A stretch of 64,000 nucleotides of DNA, from assembly GCF_018320785.1 (NCBI RefSeq), contig NC_054867.1, positions 22,881,855-22,945,854 on the forward strand, written 5' to 3'. The DNA comes from Cheilinus undulatus (Eukaryota > Chordata > Actinopteri > Labriformes > Labridae). A model generated the notes under the pieces. The model did no database searches and was not told the origin of the DNA. It saw only the letters and a program-made list of their open reading frames with translations. Below are positions 1-47,639 of this stretch, piece by piece (position 1 is the first letter of the stretch; each line of letters opens with the position of its first letter). A program made the translations under genes and the position numbers.

Positions 1-3000
1 GTTGACAGAGCAGACCCACAGTAGCAGCCCCTGCTCAGCTCTCATGACACCAGACAAGTGGCAGCACTATCACTGGCACACATTCTCCGAGCTCTTCCCA
101 GTCATTTGCACCCGTGGGGACAAAAGCCCAATGTGGAGAGACAGAAAAGGGGGGATGATAACCCTTGGGGAGGGGGGGAAGCAAGGTTTTTGGGGGTGTT
201 GGAAAGACTCGTGGAGGGGATTAGTTCAGATCTGACTGTGTGTGTGTGTGTGTAAGCTTGCATACATGCAGGTGTGTGACTAAATCAGTGTTTGTACGTG
301 AATGCTTGTGTCGGATGATCCTTGCATGCACACTCGTCTGAACACCCTCCAGCAGCTGAGGATTGAGATGGGCTGATGTCAGGATTTTGAGAGGTTGGGG
401 ATGGGGGTTTGGGATGGGGGTTTCATCGCTCCACACTTGGACGAAGGCGGATTAATTTTTTTCGGGGTGGGGGGGGGATTAAAAGAGGTGAATTTTAAAC
501 TGAGACTTGTTTACAGAGTCATGGGGTATGCTGCCACAGGGAGACAGATATACTCCACCTGTACACTGGAAAGAGATTAGGGAGGCATCGTCAAATAAGC
601 GAGAGAGAAGGAAGAGAGAGAGGACTGGAAGAGGGAGAGGTAAAGGATGTACCGGTATGTTTGGGGAGGGGGTGTCTTTTTGTGTAAGGAAGATGGGAAA
701 CACAAAGTTGTGTGGTGGATTGGCTATTCTATCACAATTACTTCTGAAGTGACAGCATACACACAAACCTGTCGCTGCACACTCACAGGCTGTTTTCTCA
801 TTTGTGTCAGTAGTGGACTCAAACAGCATCGACAGCCTTTGGACAAACACAACAGTCTGTTATCGTCACTCATCCCTTAGGCAAACTGGACACCAAAGTG
901 TGTTTGTGTGAGTTTTCAAACAGGTAATCAACCTCACTCTCGGGCACATACACATACAAACACGCAGTTATCAGCCTTTTACAAAGGGCTGCTACTAAGC
1001 CAGAGGAAAATGTTGATTCAGAAGAAGATCACACACCAATTACCGGTGGATTCTCCTTCTAATCTGTCTGCTTTTTTCTTTGGCTTAAACCTCTGCCTCA
1101 GATCATTAACACATCCAAACAGTGCAAATGCGTGCATGAGTATGTGCTTGTGCTATTGTAGTTTTTGTTCAAAACAACAATACAATTGTGAGGAGAAAGA
1201 ACTCCATTTTCTAGACTGATATTCACTCTTTGTCAACAGTATCATCACCTTTGAAGTGGAGCTTCAGATGAAGATTGTCTAAAACTATAATGATAGAGAC
1301 GGATGTATGACAGAGCAATGTAAAGATGTCATCAAATGCTTGGATCAGGACTTACATGAAAAGTGAAGCATATCACTTCAGTGTGGTTTTGCATTTATGT
1401 ATATGACCTGTGTCAGTCACAGTTTAGCTCTTTAAGGGGTAATTTATTTCACCCAGCTGGTATTAGCCTCAAGAAAAACAGAGAAACAGAATAAAATTAG
1501 GCAAGGTATAGCACACCAGGCATGAAAGGAGGCTCAGATGAATGGCGTGCTAGATCAGAAAATGAAAGAAGAGGAGAAGGACAGACTATTTAATGCACAG
1601 TCCATATAGTCTCTTTATCTCTTGCTCTCAGTCCCCCTCTTTCTCACGTCCTCATCCGCATGCAGGTCAGCCACCAGCAAGTGAGAGGTGAAAAAACCAT
1701 ATAAAAGGCAACTGCTGTGGCGAGCAGAGAGAGATAGAGCATCCTCCACTCTTCTGCCAATCAGTCTCTTTCGTCAAGCATTGCAGCGTGTGCTGCTTAC
1801 CACGTGGCATGCAGGGGCCTTTCTATTTAAGTTGGCAATGTAAAAGGTTTTCTCAGAGGCCTAAAGGAGGCGAGTGCCAAGGACCAGATAAGATCCCCCG
1901 CATGCCTGATGAGCGCTGATGGACAGAGGGTGGAAGTGGAGTCACAAAGTATGTCTGAGAAGCAGAGGGGGGTTTCTAGTTATGGTGGAGGAAGACCATT
2001 AGGAAGGGGTGTTTGTGTGGTTAACTTTCCACATAATTATCCACATAATATGTTTGTTGTTTTTTATTTGTGACAACATGCCTTTAACTATACTAAAAAC
2101 ACAAAGTCCAGGGTTTCTGCTACATGTAATTGATTGTGGCGCACCGCCACGCCAAAACAAAAGTGGCCATGCCTTCAGAATTATGGTCTTTTTTTTAATC
2201 AGATGTTAAAAATATAACTTATACTGTATGAATGGATCCATATAAGCATATATTCTATATTTGTGCACATTTACATACCAAAGGAGTTTGAAATTGTAAT
2301 CATGAAATGTGACACTGCTCTTAGTAATTTAATTTTGAAAAACGAACACCGGAGTCTTAACTTCTTGTCTGTAGTCACACACCGACGGCTGATAAACATT
2401 AATTTTGCTTAGTTTAGTACCTCCCTGATTATAATCCGATGATTAGCGGTAAACTTGAGTAGATATATCCATCATCAGATGGGGCTCAAGATGAGTGTAT
2501 GTCAGTGACAACTCCAGAAACAACAATTAAAACACTGATAACTCAGTGAAATGGAAATCAAGGGATTTAATGTCATCGCTGCGAGTAATGAAGAGGCTGA
2601 AACAAAGGGAATTGTAAAGCTGAGCGTCTGAAACACCAATGCAGCAGCAGAGAGAGAGACCTACACCGAGCAGAATAGTGGACTTCGATAAACTACCTAT
2701 GGCCAATCCTCAGATCAAGTTGGATTGTAGTCAACACAGAATCACATCGTGCAAAATGACAGAGACCGCTGGAGCTGATAAGACAGCTCCATCTCTCCTC
2801 CTCGCACGTAGCTGGCTCTTAAGGCTCAGGATGTCCTGGCTCATTAGCAGAAGTAGTCTTGGATAAGCAATCAATGAGAGGAGGACTGGACCGGGCTATC
2901 TGCTGTGGAGCTTTTGTCTTTTCGGGACTAGTCCAAATAAACCAGGATGGTTGGATTTCCAGCTTTAGCAGGGGTTACAGTTAGCTATATCATCATGAGG

Positions 3001-4676
3001 ACTGATATTAGCAGCTGACGGTAAGACTCATTTTTCATTTAAAATGTAGAGTTCTAACACGGTGTCCAGTTAACAGAGCACTGGGGAGTTATGTTTGGAT
3101 GCTTCGTTGTTGTCATTGGAGGATGGTATTTGGCTGTTACAAGCTGCTAAGTTATGATAGTGCAATTGTGCTAACAGGCTAACGGTGCTGATGTGAAGCT
3201 AACTGTTGTTGTTTATGAGTTTAACCTGGGTGTGTGTTGTGTGACTGACTGCGTGTGTAAGGAAAAGCGCAAAGCTTTCCTTTTGAAACCACTCACACAA
3301 AGAAAAATAACAGAAAGTATGTGTGCAGTCATTTCTAGGGTTTTAATCATCTGTACGTGTCTACCAGTCTGTAACAACAGGATAATAATTACTCAGGTTT
3401 ACTGTCGGCTTATTTTCTACTGTCTCGGTCTTGGGTCAGGTTTGAAGATAAAAATGTGTCCTCTCTCCCATTTAGCGCAGACTTGTATGTATCAATGTAC
3501 CACAGAATATCAGATTTATGCGTTTTGCTGCTGTTAATGCAGCAAAATAATGTTAAAGCAAATGTCCGATAGTTGTTCTAAATGGCCGGAATTCTTGAGG
3601 ACTGCCGGTCATTTTGACTGAGGAAATAAAAGTCTAGTGGAAACGCTGTGTTATACATATGCCCATGTATGTATGTTTTTATACATACATAACGATTAAT
3701 CAGTTAATTGATCGTTAACATTAACGATGCTCGAGTTGACAGGTTTCTTCCAAATGCCCATCCCTAATACGGGTGATGACATAAAGTGCACGTATGTTTA
3801 AAAATGTCAATTTTTGGACATTTTGAATCGAGTCAGAATTGTAGAAATGAACATTTTCAATTATGACATTAGTAGATTTTTTCCAGCACCTCTAATCAAT
3901 GATTATGTATCACACTCCTGAGTTGTCTGTCATACATACTTGTGCCAACCTTGCTTGTTGTATTGCAAAGTCTTTTAACAAACCAGATCAAATTTACTTT
4001 GTAAGCAAGAAACCACTGTGCCTGTAGCTTTTACGGAGAGTGAAATATCAACGTCACATTACTGTTCAGGTGGAGGGAACACAGGACATAATTTCTTAAA
4101 AGCATCCAACAAATCATTTTGTTTTTCCTGTTTTCAAAGTTTGCTGGAAAAAGGGAACATAGTGAAGAGAAAAGCTCAGTACATTTGATTAGATGACAGA
4201 AGATCTCTCAGAGAGACTGTGCTGTGAAAGCTCTCTGGAGTGTTGGTCTATCAACAGCGAGTTGTGACTCTCATTTGCCTGCTGACAACTGTAAATTCAT
4301 TTTCATTTACAATTTGGCACAGGTATGTAGGTTTGACATTTCAAGATGGGAAGAGTGTTTGTTTCCCAGGGAGATTTTTCTCTAAAAGGAGGATGTGTGT
4401 AATGTGTCATTTTAAAAAACAATTTTGATATTTCAAATATATAACGGCTTTTTCCATGAACGCCTACAGGATGTTCTTCAATGGTTATCAAATTGTCTTT
4501 TGCCTCTGTGTAGCACTCTAAACCCACATAAAGATGATGACTGATAAAAAAGCACAATTTAATTTCTTTACATAAGACTGTGTACTTTAGTAGTTGTGCT
4601 GGTATGGTCTCAAATAGGGTTTAAAACACTGCATGGTCTTCTTAATGGCAACTCTTGATAGTAAAATGGTGCTTAC
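1..4676. other. Gene-less stretch, presumed intron of chchd6
   Basis: I find no exon here that continues chchd6. Exon 5 ends at 4677 with a good donor, so this stretch should be its following intron. I looked for the twin CX9C segment that ends the protein and did not see it, so it is probably beyond position 1. The stretch holds a (TG)n run at 237-253, several purine-rich patches (about 590-640 and 1710-1735), and otherwise AT-rich sequence without recognisable coding potential. The open frames here (for example 3193-3537) have no family resemblance and no splice or start context. Confidence 0.6.
237..253. repeat. (TG)n microsatellite
   Basis: Uninterrupted alternating TG over about 17 bases, in the presumed intron of chchd6. 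Confidence 0.8.
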
Positions 4677-33971
<29,295 letters not shown>

Positions 33972-36274
33972 AGTGAGTAGCCGTCGGTTTCCACCTGATA
34001 TTTACAATAATGAATACCCTGTCTGCGACTGGGACAGGGGCACATACAGATGAGACAGCGGCTAATACGCCGCCACAGCGACCGGTGCTTGAAGCACTTC
34101 AATAAAGGTCATTCTGGCGCTGCAGTATCCTCACTGCTCATTCGCTGGATGAAATAATTCAGACCCAATGATTCGCAGTAGTGTGCTATCTAAACTCCAC
34201 CAAGGGTAGATGGGAGTTGTAGTTGAGCTGCAGTCTGTTTCGATAAGGACTGACTTGTAAACCAGCTCGTTCAAAAGCAAAGCGTGTTCCAAAAATATAA
34301 TCTCGAAGTGAAGAAATACATGGGGGAGAAAAAAACCTTTTCCTTAGTGTAGTAACGATAAGAAACCACAGCGTGGAGTCCTGTACTGAATTTGACCCTG
34401 AATTACCCAAACTAACCACTACTTGGTTTCTTGTGCTCCATGTCCAAAGCAAAAACATGAAAAAGTCTGGTTTATTTTGTAGGCCACATCACATCAATCA
34501 TCAAAACATTGTATGAATATGGGGTGAATATTATACAATCATTAAACTTAAAAAGGCAATGAACAGATCATGTGAAATCATTTCAAATCAGAAATCATGT
34601 GGATGCACCTTATAAAGTCATGTCATCTAACAGCAAACTGTTCTCAAGATCTCCTCTTATTAAAATCCAAAACTCAGATTTGAATAGAAAACAATCACAA
34701 ACAGATGCCGTTGCTTCTTGGAAATACATAACCGTATCTGTGGCATTTCATTTGGAGAAAATAAATGCAAGTCTTTCTGCATAAAGGTCCTATCAGTCTA
34801 TGAATACTGCTATCATAAATACAGGAATCCACTCACACCAAGCACTTCCAGGGAAACAGTCACACACATTATTCTTCCTCTGAAGAAAAACGCAAATGAG
34901 ATGTGAGGTGGTTTACAAAATACCTAAGTATGACATTGGGGTAATACCAAGAGATCAGACAGAACAAGATTTTGAAAGCTGGAAAAAGAAGCTAACAAGT
35001 CAAGCCTTAAATTGATCTGAGCTTAAAATGTGGTCTGCAACAGTCTAGAAGGTTTGCCTTTAGCTTAAACATGATGATGAGTCTTACTAATGTTGAAACA
35101 GCCTGTCGTCTCCAGATTGTTAATGGGGAATTTCATCCCTATAATAAAACTGCATGACTATCATCATGACATGTACTAAAATTGTTGAATCATGGTCTAT
35201 TTTCTTTAACAATGACAGGATTTGTGGAATCTAAAAACAGGAAAGAAATAATCATATAAACAGCAGTACTTGAGCAGCAAGGAAAGGACTGCTAAGAAGA
35301 AAAGAGTGCATGGGCTTTTTGAAGTACATAAAAATGGTTTTATGCAGATTTGTCATTCAAATCACATTTGGAGTAACACTTTTTTCTTGAATATGGAGAA
35401 CTCAAATGCGCGTTTAGTAGCAGGAATGATACATCTGGTATTAGAATAATAAATTAAAGAGGAAAGAAATGACAAATAGCACTTTGTTCTTATCAAAGCT
35501 TAACTAAGCAAAGAGCCTAAATGGTTTGTGATCTTTGACATGAATCCATTGCTTCTATTAGGGACAAACATCACACATCACACTTTGCCTGATTACAAGA
35601 GTGACAGCCCCTATTTTATAGGACAACATAAACCAATGGAAATTAATTAGCACTAGTCCTTTTCCTGTTAAGGTAGGCACAGTGATTCTGTAAAAAATGA
35701 TTAGCCAATTGATTCATGTTACAAAAGGCAGCAGCAGACCCTAAAGTCAGTAGATACTATTTCTCAAAGCTTTGGGTAGGAATGTACAGATGCTGAATTT
35801 TCATCAAAAAAGAAAGTTAGATTTTACAGATGTGGTATTCTTGAACCACAGATAGACTTCATCGCTGAGGATTATGCATTAATGCTTGATGCTGGAATGA
35901 CAGAAAATATGTGAAAAGTTGTTGAAAAGCTCTCACTTGAAAGCTGAACTGAATCAATTCAGTCTGTCGTGACTGCAGAGCAGGGACAGTACTCATAGTG
36001 TGGAGCTACAGCAGCATTGCACTCTGGCATCAGTGTTATAAAAGCTTTGCTAAAGTCATAATCCTCCTGGCTAGCAAAGGTCTTCACAAGTGTCCACTTA
36101 AAGTGAACACTTCTTGGTGTCAAATTCACACCAACATGGCCCTTTCCTGGTGTCCCACAACTTTGTCCTGCATTTTTTGGCCAACACCTCTGATGGCACG
36201 CTTTTACAAACCCTCACATCATGTAAGTCCAACTGTATGTCCCTCTCTTCTCTTCCACTCTCCTTTTTAATGTT
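33972..36274. other. Intergenic region between chchd6 and the tpra1 stop codon
   Basis: It contains the 5' flank of chchd6 just above 33971 (GC-richer, about 33990-34090) and the presumed 3' UTR of tpra1. A minus-strand AATAAA at 34476-34471 is a candidate tpra1 polyadenylation signal, which would mean a 3' UTR of about 1.8 kb. No other gene is visible. Confidence 0.5.
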
Positions 36275-41840
<5,566 letters not shown>

Positions 41841-42029
41841 GGTGTCAGACCCTGCAAAGAAAAATTCTGATTATGTCAGGTGAATTATGGCCTGCATTAG
41901 GGCTAAGCAATATATCCAGTTCTAGAGATATATCAATATCTATTTTCAAATGAGATATAGGGTAAGACAATATCATTCATTTAAATGATTATTTATATGT
42001 ATTTTTTTTGTACATGTTGACATTGTGCA

Positions 42030-42905
42030 GGCCTACCCACAGAGTTGGCTGGGTTCCTAAAAAACCCAGTGAATGGGCCCTCCCCAGTTGCGATTTATTG
42101 ACTGTATCGATACATGTGGGTTGGATCAGTAGAATTGGTGCTCCTGTCCTAGATAAAAGGTACTTAATTTTGGAGCTGAAAAGAGTGTCAAACTAGTAAA
42201 AGATTCTGAAGTTCAAAAATTTTTTTTGTGATGATTTTACCCCCTCTCATCACTGTTACCTCCTATTTTTGCTAAATCAATTTCCCCATTATACAATTTT
42301 TGGCCAATTTTAAACAATCTTTAAACCATTTTCCATTGCTTTAGCAAATCATTTTACCACTTTTAACCAATTTTTGCAGCTTTTTTGACTGCTTTTACCA
42401 TTTTCCATTTTTTCCCCAATTTTGGCCTTTTTAACACACATTTGCCACTTTCAACCAATTTATGCTCCTTTTGACTGCTTTCAAAAATTTTCACCAATTT
42501 ACTCACCCACCTATTTTTGCCTTTATACCATTTTCCACCACTGATTTCCACCGCTTTTTGCCACTTTTGATCCATTTTGAAAATGTAGGGCTTTATTTTA
42601 CAATTATTTAATTATTTTTCCCCTAAATTTGTTAAAATTCATTCTACTTTGTGATCTGGTATCCTGATGTCTGTGCACATCATGCCTTAGCTATAAAGTC
42701 TGACATTACTTTCCAAATGGAAGTCAGTGTTCCCATCCACATTGTTAACATTACAAATAAAAAGTAATTCTGTTTTCAGATGTTTACATTTTGAAAATGC
42801 TATACTGTACTATATCATAAACAAATAAATAAAATTTGTTGTTGTTGCTTTGAGAATAGTGGTTATTATTCAAGTTATATATAAAATATGATTATCACAG
42901 CTTAA
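42030..42905. repeat. Unclassified dispersed repeat with T-rich degenerate core, copy B
   Basis: Shares flanks with copy A (ACCCACAGAGTTGGCTGGG, CTAAAAAACCCAGTGAATGG, GGAGCTGAAAAGAGTG, GCTATAAAGTCTGACATTAC and GATTATCACAGCTTA). Its core (about 42235-42580) is made of the same CCATTTTTGCC-type phrases but is less than half as long as in copy A. It lies in tpra1 intron 1, in the same orientation as copy A. Confidence 0.75.
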
Positions 42906-43736
42906 CTGTACAATGTTTTTCCTTACTTCTATACAAAAAATCTTATCGAGATCTATGTCGAGACATGATTTTGGTACATATTACCCATTCTTATCTCACA
43001 TAGGCTGAAGCAAGAATTTTGTATTATCCAAGAAGGTTCTCTTTTTGGAAGAGATTTAAGACTTCAGGAGGAGTTTTCAGTTGGCTCTTGTTCCAGTTCC
43101 AGGCATTCAGTCCAGCTCTCTCTTTCACATTATGTAATAAGCTTAGCGGCTATATCAGCTGTGTGCTGGGTACAACGCTCCGGTTTGTGACAATAATACT
43201 AAGATAATCCAATTAGCATTCAGTTACACCCACTCAAAAGTTTAAAAACAGAGAAGACAAAAACTAACCTAACACTGCTAGAGAGAAAAAAAAAACATGG
43301 CAAGAGATCATCAGCCACACAAGACCGTTTAAGCTTGGGCTTATCTCGAGCTGATATCGTGAAGCTAGCCAGCATGTAGCCAAACCTTTGAGTCCTTCCC
43401 AGATTTCTTTGAAACTCAAAACACCATCAAGGTGTAAGGGGGATTTTGACTGCTAGCTACCGATGCTAACGTCAGACTATGTACAAACAAGCACACTGCG
43501 GTCTGGGGATTTTCTGGTATAATATATTCCTATCATCTGAGCGACCATTAGATACTAACTTAACAAAGGGTAAATGACTAATCGTAATTATCGGCAGATA
43601 TTTAACATGAAGTTAACATTACTTTAAAACCAACTGTCTCACGCTAGCACCATAACAAACGTGATACTAGTGCAAGTGTTGTGACGCCAACCAACGTGAC
43701 ATAACTACAGCTTTAGCTGGTTAAAAAACAACTTAC

Positions 43737-43905
43737 CGATTCAGGAGACTCGGCTTCAATAATACAAACGCTGTCAATTCTTTTAGAAATGGTATAGCGT
43801 CAGTATATACTCTACAGGCAGGGATCGATCAATAACTTGATCACTGAAAGGGGACATAGCTGTTCCCGATAGTTTCGCTAACAAAATTTCCCTGTGTGGT
43901 CAGCT
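43737..43905 (-). other. tpra1: Non-coding first exon of tpra1 (3' boundary firm, 5' boundary estimated)
   Basis: On the minus strand AATCG is followed by GTAAGTTG, a strong donor with the exon ending at 43737. It pairs with the acceptor at 41852 before the ATG-bearing exon. The 5' limit is only inferred from the promoter element at 43934-43943. Confidence 0.55.
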
Positions 43906-43933
43906 GACACTCTCGCCACACAGAGGAAGTAAG

Positions 43934-43943
43934 TCTCGCGAGA
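43934..43943. promoter_or_regulatory. TCTCGCGAGA palindromic core-promoter element
   Basis: A perfect copy of the TCTCGCGAGA motif, known from TATA-less vertebrate promoters, lies about 200 bp upstream of the tpra1 exon 1 donor. An ETS-like GGAAGT is adjacent (43925-43930). The surrounding region is the most CpG-containing part of this interval. Confidence 0.6.
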
Positions 43944-43949
43944 AGACAC

Positions 43950-44885
43950 GATTCCTTATTTTCTTGCTTCCGCGGTGGTGACAACTGAGGTTGTAGACTG
44001 TAGAAAGAATGGGGACGGCTCAATATGTTGTGAACTGAAGAATAAGTTATTTTTTATATTGTATTATGAAAAAGAAACACAAATTCAAGTGTCGCAGAAT
44101 TTTTATATTTAATCCGTTTCTTTACATTCCAACAAATTATTGAGTAGTTACATTCTTCAGGTCATACCGTAAATTCATTCATACAGGAAAATCACATTTT
44201 AAGTTACGTGAGTCTCTCGAGAAATATTAGAAACCTGATTAACTCAGAAAATACCAGAACTACAAGCTCCTAATCTTCAGCCAGAATGGAAAATAGCGGT
44301 TTTGTTTGCAGTAGTGACTGTTACAAAGTTAATCTGGGGTGTTTGGAAAATTAACTCTGTACTCACACATGATTAACATTTAAGAGAAATCATGACCACA
44401 CTGCATTTTACAATGAAGACATAAGATCTAGGATGTAGTTATCTTCAGTCATTTAAAGGACTAATGTGTCCACCTGTCTTTTTGATCGCTTTTATTTTAT
44501 CTATTTAATTGTCTATGACTGGTTTATATCACATGGGAAGCTTTTTTCCTACTTTGTATTACTGCATCACTCCAAAAAGTAATAAACACATACTCAAAAA
44601 ATCATTAGTACTGTACAAGTCAGAACAAAATCATTAAGAAATGTTTAAAGATTTTTTTGTTTCTTTAACAGTTACTTTATGCATTACAAGGTGCATAGCT
44701 GCAAAGGAAAATTAAGAATGATGTGTTGTAGCTCTTTATGTAAGCACTAAATGTGAGGAACACAGCAACTATTTTAGACTTTATATTAACCAGACTGATA
44801 CAGTTTTAGTCTTTTAATTAGCTTGTAATTCTTCTGTGCATGACATTTTCTATTATAGTGATTATTCAGTGCTTTGAAGTGGGGT
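43950..44885. other. Intergenic stretch, no gene seen
   Basis: AT-rich sequence between the tpra1 promoter and a retrotransposon fragment. No open frame with family likeness. It may include the 3' UTR of the RING-SPRY gene at its upper end. Confidence 0.55.
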
Positions 44886-44889
44886 CTGA

Positions 44890-45345
44890 GCTCCATACAT
44901 CCTTTATCCTTTCCTTATCCAGAGCCATGTAGCAGAGGCAGCAGGCTCTGCAAGTCCAACCCAGACATCTCTCTCCCCAGCTACATGTTCCATGTCTTCC
45001 TGGGGGATTCTGAGGCATTCCCAGGCCAGATGAGATACATAACCCCTCCAGTGAGTTCTGTCTAACCCGCGGTCTCCTTCAGGTTGGGTGCACCCAGAAG
45101 ATGTACACAGGGAGGTGTCCAAGAGGCATCCTGATCATGTAGCCGAACCACCTCAACTGTCTTCTTTCGACACGAAGGAGCAGCCGATCTGCTTCAAGCT
45201 CCATCCAGATGTCAGAGCTCCTCGACCTATCTCTAAGGGTGAGCCAAGCCACCCTCCTGAGGAATCTCACTTCAACTGCTTGAACTCAGAATCTAATTCT
45301 TTGGGTCATTACCCAGAGTTCATGACCATAGCTTTGCCTTCCGGC
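44890..45345 (-). mobile_element. Non-LTR retrotransposon 3' fragment, second copy
   Basis: The minus-strand frame reads MRFLRRVAWLTLRDRSRSSD, then VERRQLRWFGYMIRMPLGHL, and further down TPEGD/TH-WRGYVSHLAWECL. This is the same C-terminal block as at 16890-17315 but with different decay. It ends near 45345 at CATGACCATAGC. 5'-truncated and inactive. Confidence 0.75.
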
Positions 45346-45753
45346 TCAGGTCCTTCTTCACCACAACAGTCCCCTAGAATAAAATTAATTTGGTTCTCTT
45401 GTTAACCAAAGTTTCTAATTTCTGATTAATACCAAAGTGTTTTGGTTACAAGGTCACTAAAGAGGAGAACAATTAAGATGCATAACAAATTTTATAGCCC
45501 TAACTGTGCTGTGTTAGCTGGATTATCTTTGAACATTTGTTGCTTAAAATATTTACACGTGGGATGCAACTATATAAAACTCATAATAGAGCTATCTGTC
45601 TATTTTGCAAAAAAAAAAGTTGAGATGTAAATTGTTGGCTGAAACAGCTGATCAGTACATTGCTTGTAAGGGAACTCTCATTTGGTGTGACTTGCTATGG
45701 GCAAAACCTCATTTTAAGGAAACCCAAACTTCCCCTTTGTACTATAGATGAGA

Positions 45754-47292
45754 TCACGAGTGAATGATGGCACGTGCTGTAGGACTCCCTGACATCATCC
45801 TGTATGCTAGGTGCACTGGTTCAGTCAGGTTAGCCTTAAACGTATAAATATGAGTCTTTCCACTGATGGGGCTGACATTGTAGAAGCTCAGCCTGTGGGT
45901 CTTAAAGCTCAGTCTGATCTCTAGCCTGCGCGACACCGTGGTCCTTTTCAGTGGGACGTTGTAACCCTGCTCGAAGGCTGTCAGCAGATTATTGAACCAC
46001 ATTAGACACCAGGAACTCCGGCTGCTCTCCAGAGCTGAGGGCAACCCACTGCGCTCTAGCTTCCTGCTGTAGCACAAGCCAATGATCCAAGGAGAACCTT
46101 CCAGTTCCACCTCCCAGCAGTGTTCACCTTCAAAAAAGCTCTGGGTGCTGAGGACCTGAAAGAAGCTGGTGAACCTCTGAGGGGAGGCAGGATAGGGCTT
46201 TTTGGAGGCGCTGAAAGTGACAGTCTTCAAGTCTTCTGAGAGGACTAGGTTTGGGTGGGCTGTTTCTGGGTTAAAGGTCACTTCTGAAGGGTTAAGGGTG
46301 TTTCGAAGGGAGCGCTGAATCTCTCCGATTCGTTCCCTCAGCTCAGTGTTCATGTTTTCCAGCTTGGGACAGGCTTGTGCCATGTTGGTTTTTGTTTCAA
46401 TCTGGTCTTCTTCATCTTCCACAGGCTTGGCAAGTAAATCTGCAATGCGAGGTTGTAAAGTCTGAAGATCGTCACAAAATGCAGCCTCATCCTCTTCCGT
46501 TAGGAGCGACTCTGCCATGAGTACAGCCTGTCTTAGCTGCTTTGTCAGCTCGGCAGCATGACTGACACTACGGCCTATTCTTTCCTCACCTGGAGCTAGT
46601 TGTTCTTCAATTAGCTGCATCACCTGTTCACTGTAGCTCTGTGTCAGATCTTTAATCTGCTCCAAAAGTTTGGATGTCTTTTCCCTCAGCTTATTATTAT
46701 CAGCCTTCACCTCCAACTCCCGCTCCCTCTCTCTCCTAAGCACACTCTCTGCCATCTCTAACCTAACACTCAAATCTGTGACTTGGGATGCTAGTCTGAA
46801 TTTGGGCTCCTCCATTTCCTTCTTGCCTTTGCTAGTTTCTTGTTCTTGGTCTGAAGAAGCAGGGTGCTTGATAGATTCAGCCTCCATTTGAAATCCATCT
46901 TTTTCATTTCTGTCTGAGCTCTCCTCCTGCCTCACTTTTGAGCTAGTTTCTTCTGTACAAGGCTCATCATGACTCTTCACTGTTTCTTCAGAAGGGTCTG
47001 CACCGGGTTTTAGTCTCCCAGCAGTGGCTTTGTAGGTTTCTATGATGCTGCACATTTTAAAACTTCTAAAAAGGGCATTGGTTCCTTCATACTGTGCCTG
47101 GCACTCGGGGCAGCTGTGCTTGTCAAGGCCTTCTCCCATTGTCTGAAGACAGGCTAAGCAGTAGATGTGTCCGCAGGGAAGAGAAACTGGATCAGAGAAG
47201 AGCTCCAAGCAGATTGGGCAAGTGAGCTCCAGAGCCAAAGCTTCTGGATGATTCTTCTTGGAAAAACATGCTTCAGCTGCATTCCCTGACAT
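45754..47292 (-). CDS. RING / coiled-coil / PRY-SPRY E3 ubiquitin ligase (RNF135- or TRIM-like)
   Basis: A probable E3 ubiquitin ligase of 512 residues. Residues 25-64 form a C3HC4 RING (CPIC at 25-28, CGHIYCLAC at 40-48, CPEC at 61-64). There is no cysteine/histidine pattern for a B-box after it; instead a Ser/Glu-rich acidic linker runs to about residue 165, followed by heptad-rich coiled coil (about 165-320) and a PRY-SPRY domain from about 340 to the end ([41 protein letters not shown]). The architecture matches RNF135/Riplet and some fish TRIM65/TRIM25-like proteins; I cannot choose a name. The start is set at 47292 because an acceptor (TATGTTTTCCAG) falls between it and an earlier in-frame ATG at 47313. 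The whole coding region is one exon, unusual for TRIM genes. Confidence 0.88.
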   Translation of the reverse strand: MSGNAAEACFSKKNHPEALALELTCPICLELFSDPVSLPCGHIYCLACLQTMGEGLDKHSCPECQAQYEGTNALFRSFKMCSIIETYKATAGRLKPGADPSEETVKSHDEPCTEETSSKVRQEESSDRNEKDGFQMEAESIKHPASSDQEQETSKGKKEMEEPKFRLASQVTDLSVRLEMAESVLRRERERELEVKADNNKLREKTSKLLEQIKDLTQSYSEQVMQLIEEQLAPGEERIGRSVSHAAELTKQLRQAVLMAESLLTEEDEAAFCDDLQTLQPRIADLLAKPVEDEEDQIETKTNMAQACPKLENMNTELRERIGEIQRSLRNTLNPSEVTFNPETAHPNLVLSEDLKTVTFSASKKPYPASPQRFTSFFQVLSTQSFFEGEHCWEVELEGSPWIIGLCYSRKLERSGLPSALESSRSSWCLMWFNNLLTAFEQGYNVPLKRTTVSRRLEIRLSFKTHRLSFYNVSPISGKTHIYTFKANLTEPVHLAYRMMSGSPTARAIIHS

Positions 47293-47639
47293 GGTGAGGA
47301 TGCTGGAAAACATACAACTTTGAGTTAAGCTTGAAATTAAACTTTATCAACAACTTTGCTAATTTATTAGATGTGATTATCGCATGGCATTATGGGTAGC
47401 ACGACAAAAGTAGCATAATTAGTTGTAGCAGGGAGTTTTGGCCACAATTACAAAGAAGATTTTGGTGAGACATTAATTTCAGGCCTTCTCAAGATTTAGT
47501 TGACATATTTTTTTATTTTTCAGATTTATTTCTATCTTTCTATCTTTCCTGATATACAAACTTCAATTGAAAAAAAAAACAAGGACTTTGTGTGAAATGT
47601 GAATAAAAACAGAAAAGAGCAATTTGCAAATTTTTTTTA

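Noticed and set aside
3193-3537. 114-codon open frame on the plus strand
   Set aside because: Composition is cysteine-rich by chance, there is no family likeness and no start or splice context, and it lies in an intron-like region.
46670-46891. Plus-strand frame of 73 codons
   Set aside because: Antisense shadow of the coiled-coil part of the RING-SPRY gene.
47292-47313. Earlier in-frame ATG for the RING-SPRY protein (MFSSILT...)
   Set aside because: A good acceptor (GTATGTTTTCCAG) lies between the two ATGs and a matching non-coding exon exists at 49178, so the upstream ATG is intronic.
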